The notes beneath the pieces are model-generated. The model saw only the letters and a program-made list of their open reading frames with translations, was not told the DNA's origin and did not search any database. A program made the position numbers and the translations under genes. Positions 58,607 through 64,000 of a stretch of DNA of 64,000 bases are shown here, piece after piece. This DNA is from Acetivibrio clariflavus DSM 19732 (GTDB taxonomy: Bacteria > Bacillota > Clostridia > Acetivibrionales > Acetivibrionaceae): NCBI RefSeq assembly GCF_000237085.1, contig NC_016627.1:1860001-1924000 (forward strand), read 5' to 3'. Positions within the stretch are counted from its first letter, which is position 1; each line of letters opens with the position of its first letter.

Positions 58607-59305
58607 TTATTTTATTGCCCTGATCATGGCGGTATGATTATCGTTGGGTAAAAATCCCACCAGCTCAACTGTGTTGAATCCTGCTGATTTAATGACATTT
58701 AATTCGTGTTCGAGAGTCAATGGCGTATCAAAATGTACAAAAACATCATCTTTGATTCCGTCTCTGAGTCTTCGCCTGTTATATTCGGAAAATGCCAGAT
58801 CTTCTATAGCTTGTGATGTGGCGATGTAATCACATTCAATATACACGCCGCCCGGTTTCAAACAGTCAAATATTTTTTTGAACAGCATTTTCTTCTTTTC
58901 GAAGGTGTAATGATGTAAAGTTTGAAAAGAGACAACTGCATCAAAACGTTCCATTCCCATATCGTAAGTAAAATAATCTTCGCAAACTAAAGTAAGATTC
59001 TTATCATGGTGTTTTGAGTAGAGCTTTTGCAACATTTTATTCGATAAGTCAACCCCAACCGTTTGTAAATTGGGAAAGCGGATAAAGATGTAATCCAACT
59101 CAAGACCGGTTCCGCAGCCAATATCTAAAAGGGTTTCGGTTGATACCGGCAATAGATCTGCCATCCATTGATAATAACTTTTCCACTTAGACATGTGTTC
59201 TTCATAAAAGTGGATTCTTGCCTCAAAGAAGCCCGCCATTGTTTCAAGAGGTTCATCCTTAGTTTCATCAAGCCATTTTTTCAGTTCCTGATAATCTTTA
59301 TCCAT
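58607..59305 (-). CDS. Class I SAM-dependent methyltransferase
   Basis: 232 residues. Motif I is LLDIGCGTGLELDYIF, then TVGVDLSNKMLQKL (motif II), FDAVVSFQTLHHYTFEKK (motif IV) and LKPGGVYIECDYIA. Substrate unknown; the C-terminal part (FVHFDTPLTLEHELNVIKSAGF) is of the UbiE-like small-molecule type. Lies downstream of the tRNA-Met/Phe/Tyr cluster on the same strand. Confidence 0.9.
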   Translation of the reverse strand: MDKDYQELKKWLDETKDEPLETMAGFFEARIHFYEEHMSKWKSYYQWMADLLPVSTETLLDIGCGTGLELDYIFIRFPNLQTVGVDLSNKMLQKLYSKHHDKNLTLVCEDYFTYDMGMERFDAVVSFQTLHHYTFEKKKMLFKKIFDCLKPGGVYIECDYIATSQAIEDLAFSEYNRRRLRDGIKDDVFVHFDTPLTLEHELNVIKSAGFNTVELVGFLPNDNHTAMIRAIK

Positions 59306-59421
59306 AATAATACCTCATTTTTGTAGTTAATCAGTATAGTAGAATATTGGCGTTTCTATATTTTAAATTTATATAACAATAAACCTTGCATACTGTATCA
59401 CTACAGTCTACAAGGTTTATT

Positions 59422-59506
59422 TGGTGGGAGGAGATGGATTCGAACCATCGAAGTCAGTGACAACAGATTTACAGTCTGCCCCCTTTGGCCACTCGGGAAT
59501 CCTCCC
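59422..59506 (-). tRNA. tRNA-Tyr (GTA)
   Basis: Acceptor GGGAGGA/TCCTCCC, anticodon loop CTGTAAA (GTA), long variable arm, encoded CCA. Last gene of a three-tRNA cluster. Confidence 0.95.
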
Positions 59507-59517
59507 ATATATTTAAT

Positions 59518-59593
<76 letters not shown>

Positions 59594-59610
59594 GTGCCTT
59601 ACAGAAAATT

Positions 59611-59687
59611 TGGTGGGCCTTCAGGGACTCGAACCCCGGACCAACCGGTTATGAGCCGGTTGCTCTAACCAACTGAGCTAAAGGCCC
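59611..59687 (-). tRNA. tRNA with CAT anticodon (probably Met)
   Basis: GGGCCTTTAGCTCAGTTGG start, anticodon stem ACCGG/CCGGT with loop CTCATAA (CAT), encoded CCA. The acceptor G1-C72 pair rules out initiator tRNA. Elongator Met is likely, but tRNA-Ile2 (lysidine) cannot be excluded by eye. Confidence 0.9.
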
Positions 59688-59707
59688 TCGTAAACGCGAC
59701 AAGTGAT

Positions 59708-59736
59708 AGTATAAATTAAAAAATAGGATTAGTCAA
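59708..59736 (-). promoter_or_regulatory. Promoter of the tRNA-Met/Phe/Tyr cluster
   Basis: Minus strand TTGACT, 17-bp spacer, TATACT, 20 bp before the first tRNA. Confidence 0.8.
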
Positions 59737-59739
59737 GTA

Positions 59740-60073
59740 TTTTTTTTAATTTTATTAATTTTTTGCTCACATCTTCACTTGAAAAAGAAAATTCCATCCC
59801 CTGGAGTATATAGACGGAAATAATTTTTTGATTAATTGACAATTTTATACCTTGATTAAGAGATTTGGTATATATTTGAAGTGTTTTATAAGGATTAATA
59901 TTCCTTGGGTTTATTTGCAAGTCAATACAGCTTTGTTGTATAATAAAAAATAAATTTCATATAGTTTGTAGGCGAAGAGAAAGCCTAAAATGCTAATTTC
60001 AAAATTTGCTATACAAAAAATACGTATTTTGAACAATACTAAGTATTATATAAATCAAATTATGAGGTGCAAA
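59740..60073. other. Divergent intergenic region
   Basis: AT-rich, between the tRNA cluster and the peptidase operon. No gene supported; the plus-strand promoter of the operon should lie near 59.9 kb (ttgttgtataataaa). Confidence 0.45.
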
Positions 60074-61093
60074 ATGGAATACTTGAACGTATTAAAGGAT
60101 CTTAGCATGTATGTTGGGGTATCAGGAAGAGAAAAAGAAATATCCCAATACATAGAGGGACTGTTTAAAAATTATTGCGATGAGGTAAGAATAGACGAAT
60201 TTTATAACGTATGCGGATATAAAAAAGGATCCGGTGATACCGGAAAAAAGATTATGATTATGGCTCATCATGATGAAATAGGTATGTTGGTTAAAAGCAT
60301 TGATGACAGGGGATTTGTGAAATTTACCAACATAGGCGGAATAGATACTAAAATTCTTTTGGCGCAAGAGGTTATCATTCACGGTAGTGAGGATATTTAC
60401 GGAGTTATTGGGGCAAAGCCTCCGCACCTTCTTAAACCTGAGGATACAAAGAAGGCTGTCAAGATGGAGGATTTATATATAGATACCGGACTTTCAAAAG
60501 AGAATATATCAAAGCTGGTTTCAATAGGAGATGTTATAACCTTTAAGACTTATCTTTTTGAACTTAAGGGAAATAAATTAAGTTCAAAATGCCTTGATAA
60601 CAGAGCCGGAGTTGCCGCTTTACTGGATATTATGGAGAGGCTGTCAAAACTCAGCCACAATGATGATGTGATATTTGTTGCTACATCACAGGAAGAGCTT
60701 GGATTGAGCGGTGCAAAAATAGCCTCCTACAATATTAATCCGGACATGGCAATTGTTATCGATGCCTGTCATGGAGAAATTCCTGATGCTTCAAAAGACG
60801 AAACCTATGCTTTGGGCAAAGGACCTGCCATAGCAATAGGGCCGAACATTCACAGAGCATACACCAATAAAATAATTGAGGTGGCAAAGGAAGAAAACAT
60901 ACCTTATCAGATTGATGTGGAGCCGGGAAATACGGGAACTGAGGCTTGGGCAACCCAGGTGTCGAGGGCGGGAATTCCGTCATTGCTCATTTCCATTCCG
61001 GTAAAATATATGCATACTACTGTAGAGACTTTACACATAAATGATATTAAGAATACAGGTAAACTGGTTTCAAGATTTGTTTCAGGATTGTAG
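60074..61093 (+). CDS. M42 aminopeptidase, copy 1
   Basis: About 339 residues from the ATG after gaggtgc. M42 metal ligands in order: MAHHDEIG (His, Asp), KCLDNRAGVAALLD (bridging Asp), SQEELGLSGAK (Glu-Glu), VIDACHG (Asp) and the late MHTTVE His. Cobalt/zinc-dependent, tetrahedral TET-type cytoplasmic peptidase. First of three tandem paralogues. Confidence 0.93.
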   Translation: MEYLNVLKDLSMYVGVSGREKEISQYIEGLFKNYCDEVRIDEFYNVCGYKKGSGDTGKKIMIMAHHDEIGMLVKSIDDRGFVKFTNIGGIDTKILLAQEVIIHGSEDIYGVIGAKPPHLLKPEDTKKAVKMEDLYIDTGLSKENISKLVSIGDVITFKTYLFELKGNKLSSKCLDNRAGVAALLDIMERLSKLSHNDDVIFVATSQEELGLSGAKIASYNINPDMAIVIDACHGEIPDASKDETYALGKGPAIAIGPNIHRAYTNKIIEVAKEENIPYQIDVEPGNTGTEAWATQVSRAGIPSLLISIPVKYMHTTVETLHINDIKNTGKLVSRFVSGL

Positions 61094-61189
61094 TTTGTAC
61101 CTTCTCTTTTTGTCTGATTTCCAAAGAGAAAGCATTAAGAGATGAATTAAGCGAGAAATTTTATTTATGGCTGAAATGGAGGAAACAAC

Positions 61190-62215
61190 GTGTACTTAAA
61201 AGAACTTACAGAATTAAATGGGGTTTCGGGAAATGAAGACGAAGTCAGGGAATTTATAAAAGAGCATATTAAGGAATTGGCCGATGAGATAAAAATTGAT
61301 TCGATGGGAAATCTTATTGCCTTTAAGAAAGGCAAAAGCAAAAAACTCAAGGTAATGCTTTCAGCCCATATGGATGAAGTGGGATTTATGGTTACAGGTT
61401 TTGGCGATAGTGGTGTTATAAAATTTGCCACTGTTGGAGGTATTGATGAAAGAATACTTCCTGGCAAGAGAGTATTGGTTGGAGAAAAAAAGATTCCTGG
61501 GGTAATTGGCTCAAAACCTATTCATATGCAAGAAAAAGATGAACGGAATGCTAATGTGAAGTTAAAGAAAATGTATATAGATATTGGCACCGATAAAAAG
61601 GAAGAAACTGAGAAATTGGTGTCATTGGGAGATTATATTGCTTTTCACAGTCCCTATACAGAATTTGGCGACGGGCTTGTAAAGGCAAAGGCTTTGGACG
61701 ATAGAGTGGGCTGTGCAATACTTATGGAGGCACTGAAAGAAAGATATGAATTTGACTTGTATGCCTGCTTTACGGTTCAGGAAGAAGTAGGGCTCAGAGG
61801 TTCTGAAGTTGCTGCCTATACTGTTAATCCCGACATTGCATTGGTGGTTGAGGGTACAACTTGTTCCGATGTACCTGGAGTGGAAAAGAGTGAGTATTCT
61901 ACAGTCTTAGGTGAAGGGGCAGCCCTTACAATAATGGACCGTACATCGTATCCCGACAAGAATTTTGTTAATTATATATATGAGTTGGCACAACGAAACA
62001 AATTACCGGTACAATTTAAACAAACCAATACCGGAGGCAATGATGCGGGAAAAATTCAGATGAGCAGAAGCGGAGTAGTAACTGCTTCTATATCAGTACC
62101 TTGCAGGTACATTCATTCCCCGGTATCGGTTATGAGCAAAAAGGACTTTAACAGTTGCAAGGATATAGTAATAGCAGTTTTAAAAGACCTTGGAACAAGA
62201 GAAGAAGCTTATTGA
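61190..62215 (+). CDS. M42 aminopeptidase, copy 2
   Basis: 341 residues, GTG start after ggaggaaac. Ligands: LSAHMDEVGFM, KALDDRVGCAILME, VQEEVGLRGSEVAA, LVVEGTTCSD (Glu replaces the usual Asp) and CRYIHSPV. The PGNTGTEAW-type substrate loop reads QTNTGGNDAG. Second gene of the operon. Confidence 0.94.
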   Translation: MYLKELTELNGVSGNEDEVREFIKEHIKELADEIKIDSMGNLIAFKKGKSKKLKVMLSAHMDEVGFMVTGFGDSGVIKFATVGGIDERILPGKRVLVGEKKIPGVIGSKPIHMQEKDERNANVKLKKMYIDIGTDKKEETEKLVSLGDYIAFHSPYTEFGDGLVKAKALDDRVGCAILMEALKERYEFDLYACFTVQEEVGLRGSEVAAYTVNPDIALVVEGTTCSDVPGVEKSEYSTVLGEGAALTIMDRTSYPDKNFVNYIYELAQRNKLPVQFKQTNTGGNDAGKIQMSRSGVVTASISVPCRYIHSPVSVMSKKDFNSCKDIVIAVLKDLGTREEAY

Positions 62216-62274
62216 TAAAGTAAAAGAAATAGCTACGGAAATGCGAATAGGACATAAAACAGGAGGAATTATAA

Positions 62275-63252
62275 ATGTTTGAGTTAATAAAAAGGTTGAC
62301 ACAATCTTTTGGTGTTTCAGGCAATGAAGAAGAAATAAGGGAGACTATCATTAATGAAATAAAGAATGATATACAGGAAATAAGAGTGGATACTTTGGGT
62401 AATCTTATTGCCACAAAACCGGGAAAAGGCAAAAAGATTATGGTGGCAGCACATATGGATGAAATTGGAGTGATGGCAACTTATATCGATGAAAAGGGAT
62501 TTATAAGGTTTTCCAATATTGGAGGAGTTTCAGCCTTTGTTTCTTTGGGACAGAAAGTAAAGTTCAAAAACGGTACAGTGGGTGCAGTATTTTACGAGGA
62601 TAAACTGGAAGATATGAAGAATTTAAAACTGTCAAAGATGTATATAGATATCGGTGCAAAGGATAAAAAAGAGGCTGAAAAATTAGTTCGCATTGGCGAT
62701 GTTGCCTGCTTTGTGGGAGATGCTGTAAGGCAGGGAGATATGGTTATATCCAAAGCAATTGACGATAGAAGCGGATGTGCAGTACTTATTGAAGCTATAA
62801 AGCGTCTGCCCCAGACAGATAATGAGATATATTTTGTATTTACCGTTCAGGAGGAATTGGGACTTAGAGGGGCAAAAACAGCTGCTTACCAGTTGAAGCC
62901 CGATATTGCAATTGCAGTAGATGTCACTGCTACAGGAGATACTCCCGAGGCAAACCTTATGGAAGTAAAATGCGGAGGCGGACCTGCCATAAAGATAAAG
63001 GACAGATCAGTAATATGCCATCCTGAAGTTAAAAAATTATTGGAAGAATCGGCCAGGAATATAAATATACCGTATCAGTTTGAGGTACTTGAGTATGGCG
63101 GCAGTGACCCCGGTGCAATCCATATTTCAGCAGGAGGAGTTCCGTCGGGTGCAATTTCAATTCCCTGCAGATATCTTCACAGCCCGGTGGAAGCTGCAAG
63201 CCTTGAAGATATTGAAAATGCGGTAAAATTACTAATTGAAGCAATAAAATAA
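62275..63252 (+). CDS. M42 aminopeptidase, copy 3
   Basis: 325 residues, ATG after aggaggaatt. Ligands: VAAHMDEIGVMA, KAIDDRSGCAVLIE, VQEELGLRGAKTAA, AVDVTATGD (Asp) and CRYLHSPVEA. Closest to copy 2 in motifs. The three genes have different pocket residues, so they may form mixed or distinct TET particles with different side-chain preferences. Confidence 0.95.
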   Translation: MFELIKRLTQSFGVSGNEEEIRETIINEIKNDIQEIRVDTLGNLIATKPGKGKKIMVAAHMDEIGVMATYIDEKGFIRFSNIGGVSAFVSLGQKVKFKNGTVGAVFYEDKLEDMKNLKLSKMYIDIGAKDKKEAEKLVRIGDVACFVGDAVRQGDMVISKAIDDRSGCAVLIEAIKRLPQTDNEIYFVFTVQEELGLRGAKTAAYQLKPDIAIAVDVTATGDTPEANLMEVKCGGGPAIKIKDRSVICHPEVKKLLEESARNINIPYQFEVLEYGGSDPGAIHISAGGVPSGAISIPCRYLHSPVEAASLEDIENAVKLLIEAIK

Positions 63253-63313
63253 ACCATTGGTGAATAAAAATATAATAGGCAATTTAAATTCGTTTTTACA
63301 GGAGGACAGAATT

Positions 63314-64000
63314 TTGAAAAAAGTTGCCTATTTATTTTTTGCTTTAATATTGCTTATGCTCTCTGGCTGTGTTGAAAATAAAAAAGATGTTTTGACAGAG
63401 CGATCAGAGTCTTTATTTGTGACTGAAGATGAAAAAAACAATAACTATAACATGAATTACCGGTTAGACAGTGAAGAATACGATACGGATTTTACCGAAA
63501 AGGATATATATGAAATAAATATGAAAAGGGATTTACTGTGCCTTATAATGGCCTATCCTGAATATGTATCGGGGTTTGAAAGAGGTACCGGAGATGAAGT
63601 ATATGTAGTCATGAAATCCGGCACAAAAATTTTGTATGACGATAAAATCCCTAAAACATACGAGCAGAAGCTGGCAAATGCAGATTTGCAAGATACACTG
63701 GAAATGCTTTATCCGCTGTCCGATATTTCAGAATTAATGGATGAGAACTATGACCCGGGCAGGATAAGGTGCTATAAATTTTTAAAAGAGGTCTACGGAG
63801 GTTCCCGCAAGGAGATAGAGAAAAGTTTAAAAGGGGTTAATATGGGCGGAAAGGTATGTCTGTTTAATGACAGAAATAATGCAGCTGAATCGTTAAAGAA
63901 GGCGGTAAAGGAAATAAGTACTGCTGCAAGCAGTAATTTATCGGCAAATATTTTTCCGGTTAACGGTACATACAACTACCGTGTTATTGCAGGTACAAAC
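63314..64000 (+). CDS. Lipoprotein, probable M15-type peptidase (partial)
   Basis: TTG start after aggagga, open to the window end (229 codons seen). Signal KKVAYLFFALILLMLSGC with the lipobox Cys at residue 19. The body contains KRDLLCLIMAYPEYVSGFE and NMGGKVCLFNDRNNAAESLK, and ends in FPVNGTYNYRVIAGTN. In M15 (VanY/D-Ala-D-Ala carboxypeptidase-like) proteins such a segment is followed by the zinc motif, which lies beyond the window. Follows the M42 operon by 61 nt. Confidence 0.7.
   Translation, partial: MKKVAYLFFALILLMLSGCVENKKDVLTERSESLFVTEDEKNNNYNMNYRLDSEEYDTDFTEKDIYEINMKRDLLCLIMAYPEYVSGFERGTGDEVYVVMKSGTKILYDDKIPKTYEQKLANADLQDTLEMLYPLSDISELMDENYDPGRIRCYKFLKEVYGGSRKEIEKSLKGVNMGGKVCLFNDRNNAAESLKKAVKEISTAASSNLSANIFPVNGTYNYRVIAGTN

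Overview
The window is low-GC, AT-rich DNA with strong Shine-Dalgarno sites, frequent TTG/GTG starts, and clostridial gene types: a FabV-type enoyl reductase, a radical SAM/SPASM maturase, a copper-amine-oxidase-like stalk protein, three M42 aminopeptidases in a row, a 3D-domain protein and MntP. It most likely comes from an anaerobic Clostridia genome of the Acetivibrio/Ruminiclostridium type. This is inferred from protein character only.

1-34,108 is a polymorphic-toxin graveyard and reservoir. I count nine modules (called A-I here). Each is built as pre-toxin helical region, HINT (hedgehog/intein-like autoprocessing) domain, a conserved ~35-residue adaptor, a variable C-terminal toxin domain, immunity gene(s), and often a terminator. 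A (dead deaminase), B (PD-(D/E)XK tRNase-like), C (nuclease-like), D (EndoU-like), E (broken XOO2897-type deaminase), F (intact HAE/CxxC deaminase), G (PD-(D/E)XK, HINT frameshifted), H (nuclease, the longest and only uninterrupted pre-toxin+HINT+toxin ORF) and I (XOO2897-type deaminase with a lost Cys). A further toxin fragment with no HINT domain sits at 19.1-19.5 kb. Twelve complete and one broken immunity-type genes remain, so immunity is kept while toxins decay. Near-identical HINT DNA is repeated across the island and looks like the substrate for exchanging toxin tips.

The island is riddled with mobile elements whose ends I could place by comparing copies. Two inverted IS66-family copies lie at 4504-8961 and 22742-26941. 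The first has an IS256-family element inside it and the second an IS6-like element. An IS3-family element at about 10.94-13.87 kb has an IS30-family element inside it. An IS256 remnant precedes the second IS66, and an IS21-family element (34109-36822) forms the right edge. Several of these ISs carry elaborate inverted-repeat or RNA-like structures directly after the transposase gene, including one hairpin core shared by three unrelated families.

36,823-64,000 is ordinary chromosomal backbone: a truncated STAS/SEC14-like gene, fabV, a small membrane protein, a radical SAM/SPASM RiPP-type maturase with two candidate small peptides, a stalk protein, membrane and small hypothetical genes, tRNA-Pro, a 3D-domain protein, recX, a zinc-ribbon protein, mntP, an amidase, a metallo-beta-lactamase-fold hydrolase and a DUF4236/TPR protein. 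These are followed by a large secreted metalloprotease-like multidomain protein, a lipoprotein lying between two fossil pieces of the same IS3, tRNA-Leu, a nucleotidyltransferase, murD, a methyltransferase, a tRNA-Met/Phe/Tyr cluster, three tandem M42 aminopeptidases and the start of a lipoprotein that is probably an M15-type peptidase cut by the window end. No CRISPR array or rRNA was seen.
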